Of a stretch of DNA of 64,000 nucleotides, positions 10,810-23,904 are shown in pieces. Position numbers and translations under genes: made by a program. Origin of the DNA: Cotesia glomerata (Eukaryota > Arthropoda > Insecta > Hymenoptera > Braconidae); NCBI RefSeq assembly GCF_020080835.1, contig NW_025401664.1, positions 186,001 to 250,000 on the forward strand. The letters run 5' to 3'. The notes below the pieces were generated by a model that was not told where the DNA came from, made no database searches, and was given only the letters and a program-made list of their open reading frames with translations. Within the stretch, counting starts at the first letter, position 1; every line of letters starts with the position of its first letter.

Positions 10810-13659
10810 ATGAAGTTATGGCATGTAAGACTTGGTCATGCTTCATTGAACTATCTCAAGAAATTGCAGAAAGTATATAATAAATTAGAGAAAGTTAAAT
10901 TCGATGATTCAATTTTAGACTGTGAAATATGTATTATGTCAAAGATGCAAAAATTACCGTTTAAAGAAACTAGACAAAGAGCATCAAGACCACTACAAAT
11001 AATACATACGGACACGATGGGTCCAATAAAACCAACTTCGCACCCAGGACACAAAAGATTTATTAATGTGTATATAGATGATTACTCCAGATTAGCTAGA
11101 GCATATGCAGTAAAGACTAAAGATGAATCAGGAGAAACATTAGAAAAATTTCTTATATCTACAAGAAATTTACTTGGCAAAGATGAAAAAGTATGCTACG
11201 TTAGATCGGATCAAGGAACAGAATCCACTGGTGGAAAATTTCTAGAGGTTTTAAGAAAAGAAAAGATAGAATTAGAATTAACACCGCCTTATACCCCTGA
11301 ACACAATGGAGTCTCTGAAAGATTCAACGCTACGTTGCAGAGAAAAGTCAGAACCCATATGTTAGATTCTGGTTTACCCAAGAGTATGTGGGAGTTAGCA
11401 GTAGATGCAGCTGTACACTCATACAATAGAACACCACATAAATCTATAAATTATGATGTACCATTGATGAAATTTAATAAGAATGAAAATTGTCATTTTG
11501 ATAAAATTAAAAGATTTGGATGTATTGGATATATTAGAATTCCAAAACCAGAGCACAAGTTCAGCGAGAGAGCAATTGAAGCAGTTATGGTGGGATATGA
11601 ACTCACAGGATACTTGTTATGGCACCCAAGTACTGTAAAATTTCTAGAGTCACGACATGTTAGATTCAATGAAAAATTAGTGTACAAAGATGTATATAAG
11701 AATAAACAAACAGAAGAGACTGAAGATGAAATTAGTTGGAAGTCAGATGAAAATGTACCAAATAATTTAGAAGACACAAATAACGAAGAAAAGAAGGAAC
11801 TGGAACAAAGAAAAAGAGGAAGACCCCGTAAAAATCCACTAGATGTTAAAAACTTAACTGAAAAGAAGAATTCATCAGAAGAAATTAGACCATGTACTAG
11901 AGGTGAGATGAAAAGAAAATTAGAATCTGAAAAGGATAAAGATAGAAAATTGATTGAAGACATAAGCTTTGCAAGAAGCGTCAATGTGTCTGAAGATCAA
12001 TCTCAGAAGGATGAAGAAGAATTAATAAGTTGTTTAATTACTTCTTTAAACAAAGAACCTATCAATTATGATGAGGCAAGCAACTCAACTGAAATGTCTG
12101 GAAATTCGTAGATTTGGAAGAAGCAAGTAAAACTGGAGGAAAATTAAATATCATTGATTCAAGATGGGTATTTAGAAAGGAAGTAGAAGTAAATAAAGAT
12201 GTATTTTATAAAGCACGACTAATATGTCGAGGTTTTAAAGATAAGAATGGGTATGATTCAAAAGATACATATTCACCAGTATCTAGACTATCAATCATAC
12301 GAGCATTACTTTCAATAGTAAATAAATATGATCTATAAATTTGTCAATATGATGTGAAAACGGCATTCCTCTATGGGAATTTAGATGAAGACATTTATAT
12401 GGAGATACCAGAAGGTTTAGATGTAGATAAAAAGACAAAACAAACAAAGATACTTAAATTAAAGAAATCTTTGTATGGATTAAAAGTAAGTCCTAAGAAG
12501 TGGAATATAAAATTCAATCAAGTGGTAAAAGAAATTGGTCTCGAAAATGACCTACATGAACCATGTTTATATACTTGGAGGAAAAATGGAACTGTAGCTG
12601 TACTGCTAATTTATGTAGATGACATTTTAGCTGCTAGCAATGATCCGAAGAAGTTAGATGAAATTGGAAACCATTTATGCAAGAATTTTGAGATGAAAGT
12701 TCTTGGTGAACCCAAGAAATTTCTTGGAATTGATATAGAAATAAATAGAGAAGAGAAATACATTGTATTAAATCAAAGTAGTTATATAGAAAGCATTTTA
12801 GACAGATTTAAGATGACTGACTGTAATCTGCAGAACACCCCAATGGTTACTAGACAAGCTGAAAATAGAAGTAAAAGAAGAAAATTGGAAGAGTTAGAAT
12901 CATCTGAATGTGAACAATCATCTAATCACTAGAAAAGCTCCATACAGAGAGGCAATTGGAAGTCTTATGTACTTAGCAAATGGAACTAGACCAGATATTT
13001 CTTTTGCTGTACATTACTTAGCTAAAAAACAACTAAGTGCTACCGAAGATGACTGGAAAGACGTAAAAAGAATGTTGAGATATTTAAAAGGTACAGTAAA
13101 TTTAAACCTGAAATATACAGGTAACTCAAATGAATTAGAAGCTTTCTCAGATGCTAGTTTTAGAGATAATGATGACTCCACGTCATCAGGAGGATACATT
13201 ATTAGATTGTTTGGTGACGTAATTGCTTGGAGAAGTCACAAACAAAATTACGTTACATTGTCAACTTGTCAAGCAGAATATTTGGCAATGAGTGATGCTT
13301 GTCAAGAGATAATATCTCTAGATAAAGCAATTAGGTATGTAATTGGAAGGACATTATTTCCTACTATTATTTGGTGTGATAACAAGTCAGCCGATGACTG
13401 TATTAAGAAGGATGGAAGTCATAAACTTAAGATGTTCGATAATAGCGTAAATGAAATTAGATTAGAATTACTAGAACGAGAGAAAACAGGTAGTAAAAAA
13501 CACATGGCACAAACCCATGGTGATTTCATTAAACAATGTGTTAATGAAAATAGAATAAGAGTTTGTTGGATTTCTACAAAAGAAAATTTGGCTGACATAC
13601 TAACTAAGCCATTACCTGCAGAACCTTTTAGATACTTAAGAGATAAATTATTAGATTGA
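10810..13659 (+). pseudogene. copia pol: integrase, reverse transcriptase, RNase H
   Basis: 10810-12111 encodes the gag-pre-integrase motif (WHVRLGHASL, CEIC zinc ligands) and an rve integrase with HTDTMGP, RSDQGTE and NGVSERFN boxes, then a charged linker. A frameshift near 12095 joins it to RT (DSRWVFRKE, KARLICRGF, LLIYVDDILAAS). An in-frame TAA at 12336-12338 sits just before the DVKTAFLYG box. Another frameshift near 12915 leads to RNase H (SDASF, CQAEYLAMS, CDNKSA) ending KENLADILTKPLP. At least two frameshifts and one stop make it non-functional. All catalytic boxes remain recognisable, so decay is moderate. Confidence 0.9.
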
Positions 13660-13784
13660 GCAATTAGAAGTATATTAGAAGTTATTTTGAATTAATTATA
13701 ATTATCATTTCATTATGTTACAGAAAAACCTACTGACAAAAAGAAGTAGAGCAGTGGAAGCTGGAAACAAGAAAATGGAGGGAG

Positions 13785-14160
13785 TGTTAAGTGTGCAAGT
13801 TTTTCTTGTCCAGATATTTGATAACTTAGATATTTATTATATTTAATATTTGTATTTGCCGCTCAAGGCGACAACTAAATCATTATTATTATTTATTCTG
13901 AGATAGCGTCGGTCTACACGTAGCCTAGCTGCGCATACGACTTACTCTCCGGCTTGCTTGTTGTGTGACACGCACTTGTTGCTTGGACGCTTGACTGTTG
14001 TATGTACTAATACGCAGTTACAACTCAAGTTTTTTTTATATTATTAATTTAGTTATACGAATATAAGTTCATATCAAAGAGTGTTTAGAATTGTTCATAA
14101 TTATAAGAAGAATAAATAAACTTAGATTCAGTTTAATTAAAACCTTGTGTTCTAACTTTC
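13785..14160 (+). repeat. Presumed 3' LTR of the copia element
   Basis: Begins TGTTAAGTG directly after the polypurine tract and contains an AATAAA signal near 14115. Its end is placed where homology to Polinton C non-coding DNA resumes (about 14161), so the right boundary is uncertain by a few bases. No second LTR was found for comparison. Confidence 0.6.
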
Positions 14161-14619
14161 TTCATAATCCTAAAATTTATCTTTATTTCAAAATTATTAT
14201 TTGATAAACTAATATAAGACAGATTTGCCATCTATAGTCAAATTCAAAAATCTTCTATCGATATATTTTTAAAAATCAATATTCACTCTTTATTTTCAAT
14301 CGGTTATATAAAATAACATACGGCTTTTAATTAAAACAAATAATAATAATAATTAGAAAATAATAATGAATATAACAATAAAAATTAAAATGCCTTTACG
14401 TTATCTACAGATGTGTATGACTATTACTATCAGTAATAGTGTTGTAAAATTATTTGAATATTCAAAATAAAATACATTTACGGCATCTGTAGATGAGTAC
14501 TTCTACCAACAACAGTGCTGTGAAATTATTTGAACTTAATAACTAACAATAATTAATTCTATTTTAAATTAAATGTAATAGGATATAATAATAACAACTA
14601 TAATTCATGTATTTTAGAT

Positions 14620-15117
14620 TTATTGACTGTTCAAAAACCAATCTTTTAAATTTTTCACATTCTCTAAAGCACATAAATCAGATGAACAATCATAATAATT
14701 ACAAAAATGATTATTACTTATTTTCATGCTTTTTAAAGATGGACATTTGAAATTTTCAAGATCGATTACAATTTTATTGGTACAATCAATTAAGTTTTGT
14801 ATCCATAACTTTTTCTCGATACCTTTTGCATAAATAATTTTTTTATAATTAGTTAAATAATTAAGAACTTCTTTGAGCTTGTAATATGAAGTTGTTCCGG
14901 CGTTCCAACCGATGCCATGATAATTTCGGATCAACCAGGTATTCAGACGCTGATAGTCGACTGGTAACACTTTCCAGTGATATGGTGGTTGAAAAAGTGT
15001 GTATGATAATTCGTCAATATTATCAATATCATGTTGAATTTTTATTGAGGCTAATTCCTTGACAATAAAGCGATTATTAGGTCCTCTGAATCCTTGAACG
15101 TCCAGAATAATCTCTAT
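14620..15117 (-). pseudogene. Polinton-associated conserved protein of unknown function (copy A)
   Basis: Counterpart of 56577-57074, open over its full length, but the start ATG has become ATA, so translation would need another start. It keeps the family landmarks: DVQGFRGPNNRFIVKELA at the N-terminus, FQPPYHWKVLP, WLIRNYHGIGWNAG, IYAKGIEKKLW, CPSLKSM and a terminal C...CALENVKNLKDWF. I do not recognise a biochemical function. A divergent homolog is in Polinton B (33210-33859). Confidence 0.75.
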
Positions 15118-15619
15118 TATTACTGCTCTCGACAACGAGGGGTGATTGAATGATGATTCCCAAAGTCAACTCAACCTTTTATAATCCGATTTCAGAATTT
15201 TACCCCCACCACTCGATAATCTTATTGGTTAATTATTTTTTCTTGTTTAATTAATAATTTGATTGGTTTTTCAAACTACGCGGTAGATTTTTTGAACTGT
15301 GTAGTAGATGGCGTCATCCAACAGTTCTGAGTCTGTTCAAGGTTGTGTAATTTTTTACTGTATAGTTGATGATATCATCTCAATTTTATAGGTTATAATT
15401 TTTCCCCGCCATTTAACTTATGAGTTTGAGGTTATGTCCATCCTTTCCCGCCATTTAACTTATGATTTTAGGTTATGTATATGGTTTCCCGCCATTTAAC
15501 TTATGATTGATAGGTTATATTCAATAACTACGCAGTTTCTATTTTTAGATTATGACTCATACTATTCTAGAATTTTTTAACTGCGCAGTTTCTATTTTTA
15601 GATTATGACTTATACTATT
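15118..15619. other. Promoter/intergenic region of Polinton A
   Basis: Corresponds to the 55887-56576 interval of Polinton C. It has repeated CCCGCCATTTAACTTATGA segments (three times, about 15410-15510) and repeated CTGCGCAGTTTCTATTTTTAG segments. A GATGATATCATC (about 15369) is a decayed counterpart of the TGACGTCA palindromes found in C. The TATA-like TATAA lies near 15181 on the minus strand. Confidence 0.6.
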
Positions 15620-15760
15620 CTAGAATTTTCTTAATGGACTTAATGTAGAGATAGATTTAGAAAACAATTTTTCAACATTTTTACCATCTTTCGCTAACCT
15701 GGATGCAAAGTCCCACACATACATGTAATGTATGGTAAGTTTGGGATCAAACTGTACCAT
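15620..15760 (-). CDS. Small ORF after the capsid gene (copy A), 46 aa
   Basis: Its ATG overlaps the stop of the capsid gene (TAATG). It encodes a 46-residue peptide beginning MVQFDP and containing TIHYMYVWDFASRLA. Polinton C has the same ORF at the same place (55692-55886, MVQFNP...IHYMYVWNFASRQA); the C-terminal halves differ and the lengths are unlike. Conservation of the N-terminal 24 residues and of the start overlap suggests real coding. Function unknown. Confidence 0.5.
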   Translation of the reverse strand: MVQFDPKLTIHYMYVWDFASRLAKDGKNVEKLFSKSISTLSPLRKF

Positions 15761-16977
15761 TAAGTAAGTTTTCTTACAGTGCTGCTGATTGGATTGTATT
15801 TCACTATTCGGTCATGAATTATAAAACAGTAAGCAGTAGTTTGATTTGGAAACTGTGCTGATGATTCAAATTCCAGACGTATATCCACAGGTCCAGACTT
15901 GATTGACTCGTTCTGCTTGGAACAGTCAATTATATACAGAGGTGCTTTATTCAGAAAATCTTTCTTAGCCAATAGTGGTTCAGATTCTTTTCCATAGTAA
16001 GCACTTTGAAAATTTGTGTACGTCATACATCAAGGCGTACTGATTATTCGTAATGTTGAGGTTCAAATTTCCATATGGATAACTCTGAGAGTTCAAGAAC
16101 AGCTTAATGTCTCTTATGCTGCAGTGGTCAAACTCGCTTGCATTTTGATTCGATTGATTTTTTCTTGCTGTTTGAAATCTAATGATGACAAAACGAGGTT
16201 TCTCGAGTTGATTTCTTGTTTTGATTGTACAAATGTGATTGGTTGTAGCTGGTAGCAGTGGATACTCATACAATTCCCAAGTCCGAAAACTAATTGGGAT
16301 ACCTGGATCAGAGGTTATGTAATTCAAAACCTCAATTTTTTGCTTGTCAGACATTGTTATATACGGTACAATCCAATCAATTTTTTAAATCGTAATTGAA
16401 ACATTTTCATCCTCACGGTAACAACATAAGCATTTTGATCAGTATTTGATCTGATCAGTATCAATTCATGCTTAGCATTCACAATAACTCGTTGATAATC
16501 TTCAGCAAATCCGAGGATAAAATTCAGCGGTACTGAGACATCAAAGTAGCCATTATCATTGATCAGCTTGTTATTATCTTCATTAACAATCCAACCAGCA
16601 TTTTCCAGAATATTTTGCTGTCCCGGACTCAGAGAAGTGAATCCTTTCATAACACTGGTAATACCAGCATTCTTACATCTGTCAATTTCTACACTATTCA
16701 ACTCATAACGTATCTCTTCAAACATATGACAGACAGCCATGTTGATTATCTTTGTAGTAGCACTTACAGCAGTACCATCAGCTTTCTTCATTCTTCCATA
16801 AAAATGTAATGTGCTCTTGCTTGGGAGCAAGCACAGATCTTGATGCTGAACAGCAATCCTGATTTCATCACTGTTGTTGAACGTTGATGATGCGTATGGT
16901 AGGTGTGAATGAGCTTCACAGTGTGCAATAGACTCATCAAAAATAATCGATTTTATTATATCTAAGATTTCCGCCAT
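15760..16977 (-). pseudogene. Major capsid-like protein of Polinton A, frameshifted
   Basis: Homolog of 54473-55692. ATG 16977 begins MAEILDI; the N-terminal half is open to 16357, the C-terminal half lies in other frames (15980-16354, then 15760-16026). The break between the halves, after VVTVRMK, is the same as in Polinton C. A second frameshift near 16010 is private to this copy, and so is a TAA in the would-be -1 frame near 16383. It is beta-rich, about 400 residues and next to the penton, so the double jelly-roll capsid is the best assignment (inference). Confidence 0.7.
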
Positions 16978-17011
16978 GGTATTACACAAGCTAGACAATA
17001 AAAACTTATTT

Positions 17012-17173
17012 TTATCTTATGAATTTTCCACGTAATTTTAGTCCTAGACTTTTTAGGAAGTCTGCGTTCTGACGTGTTAACACTTTCAGAGCTTGATGAT
17101 GACTGATGATCTTTGGGCATGCTGCAATCCTTTTAAACCCATTACCAGTCTTTGTCTCATATACGATACCCAT
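17012..17173 (-). CDS. Small conserved ORF between penton and capsid (copy A), 53 aa
   Basis: ATG overlaps the penton stop codon (TAATG). The 53-residue product is nearly identical to that of 54277-54438: starts MGIVYETKTGNG, has AACPKIIS, LTRQNA and FLKSLGLKLRGKF. Intact in both Polinton copies although surrounding genes have decayed here. Basic and probably helical. I do not recognise a function. Confidence 0.6.
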   Translation of the reverse strand: MGIVYETKTGNGFKRIAACPKIISHHQALKVLTRQNADFLKSLGLKLRGKFIR

Positions 17174-17549
17174 TACAGACTCTTTATATGCAGTCTTATC
17201 GTTATAGTCTCACCACGGAAATTTGCTATTCTCCCGTAATGATCAACAATGCGGAGCCTCAAGTTGTGTATTACTCGTACGGCGACTGGTAGGTAAATGA
17301 TGTTTGTTGGCACTTCCACTATTTTATATCCTGCTGGAACCCTCGGGAAAAATTCATGGATTGTATGATTCTTCTCACCATTGATGTATGATCCAGTAGT
17401 TATATTACACTCGACTCTCAGAGAGTTGATTTTTAATATTTTTACTGGTAAATCAGATTTATGAGTTGTGTTAGGTTCAAGAACACGTTTGATAAATCCA
17501 AGTAATAGTCTAATGGAATCTTCAGGTTCAAAATTTATATACTGATCAC
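17173..17549 (-). pseudogene. Penton-like protein, C-terminal fragment (copy A)
   Basis: Homologous to the C-terminal 125 residues of 53564-54277, ending ETITIRLHIKSL. The reading frame is open here but is cut off at 17549 by the hAT-like insertion; the rest of the gene continues at 24762. Confidence 0.8.
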
Positions 17550-18418
17550 TAGAGCCAGGAATCTGGTATTTTTATTAAAAAGAGACAAACGATAAATAAT
17601 CTGATTGGTTGAAATAAAAATGATTTTTTTTTGTTTTCTGAACTCGACTGAAGCTATGAGCAAAATAAAATTAAAATCAGATGATTAATCCAAAAAAAAA
17701 AGTTAATGGATAAAAAGTCAGGTTAACCTAAAATTTACCGCTTTTGATCTTAAAACCTGGCGGTGGTATAACCTAAACGCCTAAACGTGGAAAAATAAAG
17801 AAGTTTTGGTAAAAAAAATCGGATGTGAATTTTTGCAGATAATAGTTTCTTAAGGTTTAAGGTTCAGGGGTGGCGACCGAGAAGCATGTTCCATGTTGGT
17901 AAAATGACCTGAGGTAAAAATAAGTGGTAGCATGGTCTGTAAAGGCAAAGTGTGAGCTCAGTTTCCTAACTTGGCAATATTGACTGTCATGTCCTGGACT
18001 AAAAAAATACAATTGACAAGTAGGCGGCTCAAACACTATGCTAGTGGCTTGAATGGAATGTATCCTACGCTAGTAACACATCGATGGAGTTGTTTTCAGT
18101 TCCAGAGTTTCTATTTCTAGATTCCTTGCTTTAGTCCATCGAATGATTAACTCTTGACTATAAATAAAAAAGAAAATTTTCTCAACCTAAAAGTACCGGG
18201 ATACTTTCTTCTCAGATTTAACACAAAAAGAAAAACAAACTAAAAATTGATGTTACTAAAAAATGAGGTTCTGTATTGCCATTTTTTCTGTTTACCTGGT
18301 AGGGTTTAACTAACAGCTAGTGATTATAGGATTCAATATTCTCTACATAAAGTATTGATTGATTTTCCTGCCTAGTCAAGCCCAAAAAAATTTACAAAAT
18401 AATCTCGGTCAAGAATTT
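17550..18418 (+). repeat. Left long terminal inverted repeat of the hAT-like element
   Basis: Near-identical to the reverse complement of 23905-24753. The match includes an ACCTGGCGGTGGTATAACCT segment and an ACTTGTCAATTGTATTTTTT segment. Differences are only scattered substitutions and changes in poly-A length. Confidence 0.85.
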
Positions 18419-19480
18419 CAACTTTCATAGAAAGTGAGGTTCTATATTATCATCCCATTTGGTTGACTGACTAAAGCTTGACTCTTAGCTAGCGATTATA
18501 AAAAAAAATATTTTTTACAAAGAAGTGTAAATGTATTTCATGTCTAGTCATGCCCAAAAAAAAATTACAAAATGATCTTGGTCAAATAAATTGAGATTTA
18601 CAAGAAATACAATGTTAATTTATTTAAACTTTTTCATCAGGCTCAACTTTTTGCTGGTAAATATGGAAAAAGATTTTCAAGTTTAGATTTTTCCTATAAG
18701 AGAAATCTAAAAGTTTTTTTTTTGCTCAGACAAGCCTAAAAAAAGTTACAAATTAATTTCGGACAAAAAACTCGAAATTTACTAAAAAATTAAGTTTTCC
18801 ATTGTGATTTTTTTCTGCTGACCTATTTAAGCTTAACTCTCAGGTAGTAATTATAGGACAAAGTAATCTTTACAGAAAAGTAGACAAGTTTTTTTACTTA
18901 AACAAGCCCAAAAAATTTTACAAAATGATGTCAATCCAAAACTTGAAATGTACTAAAAAATGAGGTTTTTCATTGTCATTTTTTTCTGCTGTCCTTTATA
19001 AGCTTAACTTTTAGCTGGTGACTATAGAAAAAAATATTCTCTCCAAGAAAGTATAGAAGTATGTTGTGTCTCGTCATGCCCAAAAAAAAAAGTTACAAAA
19101 TCTTCTTGGTCAATAAAATTAAAATTTACAAGAAATATAATTTTAATTTTTTTACACTTTTCCGTTTGGCTCAACTTTTTGCTGGTAAATATGGAAAAAC
19201 ATATTTTCTACAAAAAAAAAATTTAGAAGTATTGTTTGCTCAGACGGGCCTAAAACGTTACAAAATGATGTCAATCAAAAACTTGAAATTTACTGAAAAA
19301 TGAGGTTTTTCATTGTCATTTTTTTCTACTCACCTATATAAGCTTAACTCTTAGCTGGCGAATATAGAAAAAAATATTCTGTACAGAAAAGTATGGAAGT
19401 ATTTTATGTCGTCATACCCAAAAAGAATTACAAAATGATCTTGGTCAAAATATTGAAATTTACAAAAAATATAATTTTAT
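18370..19480 (+). repeat. Degenerate ~180-bp tandem repeats
   Basis: About six diverged units with recurring landmarks: CAAGCCCAAAAAA..TTACAAAATGAT, TTGAAATTTAC..AAAAATGAGGTTTTTCATTGTC, and TTAACTCTTAGCTGG. Reverse-complement units lie in 23650-23990, so the array extends the palindrome. ORFs here arise by chance. Confidence 0.75.
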
Positions 19481-19484
19481 TTTA

Positions 19485-19558
19485 GGCGCGCAGTAGCCTA
19501 TCGCATCCGGCCCTTGCTTACCAAAGCATTGGACCGGGTTCGAGTCCGGCGTACACCA
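19485..19558 (+). other. tRNA-like segment inside the hAT-like element
   Basis: Has a perfect Pol III B box (GGTTCGAGTCC) with a five-base T stem (CCGGG...CCCGG-like) and a CCA end, but a poor A box (TAGCCTATCGCA) and weak acceptor pairing. Probably a tRNA-derived SINE head or pseudo-tRNA, not a working tRNA gene. Confidence 0.5.
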
Positions 19559-19966
19559 ATGAATATTTTCAATATTTAAGTGTATTACTCTGCTCAGCCT
19601 AAGAAATAAAAACGAGTTCCAATCTCGAAAGTTTATCCCCTACCGTAGTCGCTCATGACCTTAGTAGTTTATGCGACTTTAAACAAATTAAGAAAAAAAA
19701 AAAAAAAAAATTTTATTTTTTTTTCTAAAGCTAAGGTTTTTGCTGGTAATAATGGAAAATAATTTTTTCTACTAAAAAGTATAGAATCATTTTTTAGCAC
19801 TGACAAGTTCAAAAGAAAATAATCATGTGGCTCAGTCAAGAAATTAGATTGTGTAAGAAATGAAAATTTATTTCGGACTTATTTTCATACAGATACGTTA
19901 ATGCTTACATTTTTGTTACGATTTATAAAAAAAAAATTCTCGCTGCAATAAAAGCGATGCAACCTC

Positions 19967-20985
19967 AGAGTCGCTGAAGTGTCGTCAATTTGGGACATAG
20001 GTGTCACATAGGTGACACTCAGGTCTCGCGAAAGTGTTCCATGAGTGGCGGATCGGTGTTGAACTAATGTCTTTTAAGTGTTGATCAAGTGACGTTTGAT
20101 TGTCGCATCATTATCGCGTAATTGTCTCCCAGGTATTGTAAATATGTCGATTACGTGTCACTCATGTGTCGCTGATATTTCCTTCGTGTGTCACTTAGGT
20201 GTCGATAAATTGTCGCGTAGGTGTCGCTAACGTGTTGCACATTCTTCGCGTAAGTAACACACATGTTGATCATAATTAATGATCCACAAGTGCCGCTCAA
20301 GTATCGCAAATGTTTCGCTCAAATGTGGAATAAGTGTCGCTCAAATGTCGCACTTGTTGCATATGTGTCACTGATGTGTCACGTAAGTGTCGTTCAATGT
20401 TAGACATGTGCCACGTAGGCGACGCACAAGTGTCACTTAGGTATCGCGTTAGCTTCACTCATGAATCTCTTAGGTGTCCTTTAATTGACTCAACCATCGC
20501 TAATGTGTTGCTTAGGTGTTGATATGGTGTCCCCCAAGTGTCGCTTATGTGTCGCTTCATTGTGACTCCGGCGTCACCTAACTATCACATGTGTCGCTAA
20601 AGTATCTATCAATTATCGCTCAATTGTCACTCAGTTGTAGCTCGAGCTTCACGTAGTTGTCACTTAGGTGTTGATCAAGTGTCGCACTTGCGTCAGATGT
20701 CGCTAACGTTTCGCACATCCGTCGCGTAAGTAACGCACATGTTGCTTATGTTTCGCTCAAGTGTCGTATATGTGTCGCATATGTGTCGCTGAAGTGTCAC
20801 TCAAGTGTCGCACATGTTTCGCTCAAGTGTCGTGCATGTGTGTCGCTCAAGTGTCGCATATATGTCGCTCAAGTGTCGCAAATGTTTTGCTAAAATGTCA
20901 AATACGTGTCGCTTAAATGTCGCATATGTTTTACTGATATGTCACGTTAGTGTCGCTGCGGTGTCGCTCAAAATTATTAGGTGAC
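19967..20985 (+). repeat. Minisatellite arm 1, GTGTCGC-type units
   Basis: About 1 kb of degenerate 10-12-bp units of the form GTGTCGCTCAA / GTGTCGCATAT. The complementary array lies at 22270-23640 in inverted orientation. Not CRISPR: there are no unique spacers of fixed length. Confidence 0.85.
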
Positions 20986-21007
20986 GGAATGGTAGTTACG
21001 GACAATG

Positions 21008-21078
21008 TCTCGGATAGCTTAACTGGTAGAGCCTTTGGCGCGTAAACAAATGATCCGGGTTCGAGTCCAGGTCTGGGC
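21008..21078 (+). other. tRNA-like segment at the palindrome centre
   Basis: A-box-like TAGCTTAACTGG, B box GGTTCGAGTCC, and partial pairing of a seven-base 5' end with a 3' TCTGGGC. It is similar to the tRNA-like segment at 27873-27944 (both CGGATAGCTTAA.TGGTAGAG). The anticodon arm does not fold normally, so it is likely a pseudo-tRNA or SINE head. Confidence 0.5.
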
Positions 21079-21251
21079 TGTCTGAATTATTTTTTCGGTT
21101 ACCGAAAAATTCCTACTGAGTAAGGTCCCTCCTCCCCCCTTTATCCTTTATTTCCCAAGTTCCCAAATTTGTCTTTAAGTTTTCGTCGGATCTCGACGTT
21201 TCGAGGTCCTAGGAAGCTTCCCTGACTATTTCCGCGATGGTGTCTGTATGG

Positions 21252-21372
<121 letters not shown>

Positions 21373-22269
21373 GATGCAAGCCTCTCATAACTTGTGAACG
21401 GCTTGACCGATTTAATCGCAGTTGGTGCCATTCGAAAGGGCTTGACTGAACTTAGATTTTGAATATACTTTGGAACGATCCGGACAAAAAAAAAATTTTT
21501 TCTGAATGTGCTTTTTTGGAATAAATTTTAAATGACTTTACCGATCAATTCCAAAAACTTATCAGCTCTTAACATAAAAAAACCACGTCGATTGCCGCCG
21601 GTCCGGTCAAAATCGGTTGATTCATTCGTGAGTTATCGTTGACGAAAGAAAACCGAAAAAAGTGTTTTTTCGGAATTACTCCGAAATTTTTGGTTCTGTC
21701 AATTTAAACTTGAAGATTTCTTATGAAGCTTAGAAAACTTCCTCAAATGCCACCAACCGCGTGAAAATCGGTTCATTCATTAAAAAGTTATTGTGATTTG
21801 AAAATTCTAAAAATAGTGTTTTATCAAACATCTATCAAGCTTTTGATCTCGAAGAGCTCAAAAGCATACATAAGTTATTTTTTTGAGCTTGGAGAGCTCA
21901 AAATAATACACAAATTGTATTTATGAGCTTGAAAAGTTCAAAAACGTCATAAGTGCAATTTTAAGCGTTTAGGTGTAGAATTGGCGGGAAGTTGCAGGGA
22001 TGTCCTTCAGGGTCAACCGTTTTCCTAATTTTTTTTTGTTTTGAAGTTGAAATAAAAATTTTAGGCCTGATTGTATCTTTAGAATTTTTCAAAAAAACTT
22101 TCAAAAATACTACTCCCCAAAGTACAAATTTTTAGAGAAGTCCGGCAATGGGATACCAGTTCATTATATTTTTTTTTTTAATTTTGAAAATAATAAATAA
22201 TTATTTTAATTCAATTTTTTGCTCAAAATTTTTTTGTGACTACTTCAGTAGACACAGTTCAAGCATTAA
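21373..22269. other. Non-coding centre of the hAT-like element
   Basis: AT-rich, no gene. Contains AGCTTGGAGAGCTCAAAA-type short repeats (21840-21960) and repetitive segments about drive-by sequences such as ATCGGTTCATTCATT. Nothing further recognised. Confidence 0.4.
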
Positions 22270-23640
22270 AATCATAAGAAACACTTGAGCGACACTCAAG
22301 CTACATCTGAGCAATACCGAAGCAGTACTAAAGCAATATTTGGGCGAAGCATACGCGACACCTGAGCGACACTTGAGTGATACCTGTTCGGGACTGGAAC
22401 GACATTGCGGTGATACCTCAGACACTCACGCGACACCTGAGCAATACCTATGTTATACTCAAGTAATATTTAAACGACACTTGAGCAATATCAATGCGAC
22501 ATTGAAGCAATACATACGCGACATCTGTCTGACACTTGAGCAGTATGTAACGCTCGATGAATATCTATGCGACACTGGAGCGATATAAGAACAATACCTA
22601 AGCTGCAAGCAACCGAAACATATACAACTCCTGACGAGACTGAAGCAAAGTTTACGAGACACATACGCGACATCTAAGCGACACACTTAAGTGATGTGCG
22701 ACACTTAATTTCTATGTGACACTCGAGTGACATTCGAGCGACACCTGAGCAATATCTATCCGACTCTCGAGCGATATTTGAGCGACATAAACAACACGCG
22801 GTACTTGAGCGATACCAATGCAGCAGTAAATAATATACCTATCCGACCTAAGCGATATTTGAGCGACACTTGAGGAACACTTACGTAAGATCTGAGCAAT
22901 ATCTGTGTAACACCCGCAAGATATTATAGCGACACATGAGTGACATGGTACATTTGAGCAATACCGATGTGGTACTAAAGCGACATTTTGGCGGCACATA
23001 CGCGACACCGGAGCAACACTTATGCGACACTTGAACTATACCAATGCGATACTAAAGCGACATTTCAGTGTTACCTCAGTGACACTCACGCGAAACTTGA
23101 ACCATACATGTCCGACACTGAAGCGATATTTGGGCGACATTCAAGCGACACTAACGTGATGCCTGAGTAATACCTATGCAACATTCGCGCGATATTTGAG
23201 CGACACAAGAGCGATACGGTATACTTAAGCAATACCGATGCAGTACTAGGGCGACATTGGGGCGACGAATACGTGACACTTGAGCGATACTATCGCGTCA
23301 CTCGAACAATACCGTTGCGACACCCGAGCGACACGTGGCACTTAAGCGATCTCAATGCAGCACTAAAGTAATATTCGTGCGACACATACGTGACACCGGA
23401 GCGACACTTATGTGACAGCTGAGCAGTACCTGTCCGATACTAAAGCGATACTTACGCAATGCCTGAGCAATTCTTATATAACACTCGCGAAATATATGAG
23501 CGACATGCTACACCTGAGTAATACCGATGCAGCACTAGAGTGACATTGGGGCGATACATATGCAACACTTAAGCGACACTTGGGTTAAGCAACATTTCAC
23601 CGATACCCGAAAGACACTAAACTGACACCTAAGGGTCACA
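22270..23640 (-). repeat. Minisatellite arm 2, inverted GTGTCGC-type units
   Basis: Units of the form GCGACACTTGAGC / GCGATACC, the reverse complement of arm 1. Together the arms could fold back on each other over about 1 kb. ORFs in the array are artefacts of the repeat. Confidence 0.85.
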
Positions 23641-23904
23641 CAATTACCGGCTATAAGTCAAGCCGTACCTGGTCTGCAAAAAAAATGGCAGTACAAAACT
23701 TTACACTTGGTGAAACTCAACTTTTTGAACGAAATCATTGTCTAACTTTTTTTGGCTATCTGGGGTTAAAAATTAAAATATTTTTTATAGAGAACTTTAT
23801 TTTTTATAATTTCCAGCTAGAAGATAAGCCTTAATCAGTCAGCAAAAAAATCAGTAGTGCCGAACCTCATTTTTTAGTAAATTTCAAATTTTTGACCGAA
23901 ATTA

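Larger units (their letters stand above)
10621..14160 (+). mobile_element. Ty1/copia retrotransposon, 5'-truncated and decayed
   Basis: Domains run gag-pre-integrase, integrase, reverse transcriptase, RNase H: the copia order. Gag and protease are absent apart from an acidic remnant (10621-10808). A polypurine tract (AAAATGGAGGGAG, 13772-13784) precedes the presumed 3' LTR, which runs up to sequence homologous to Polinton C. The element therefore probably landed in Polinton A or truncated it. No 5' LTR is visible. Confidence 0.85.
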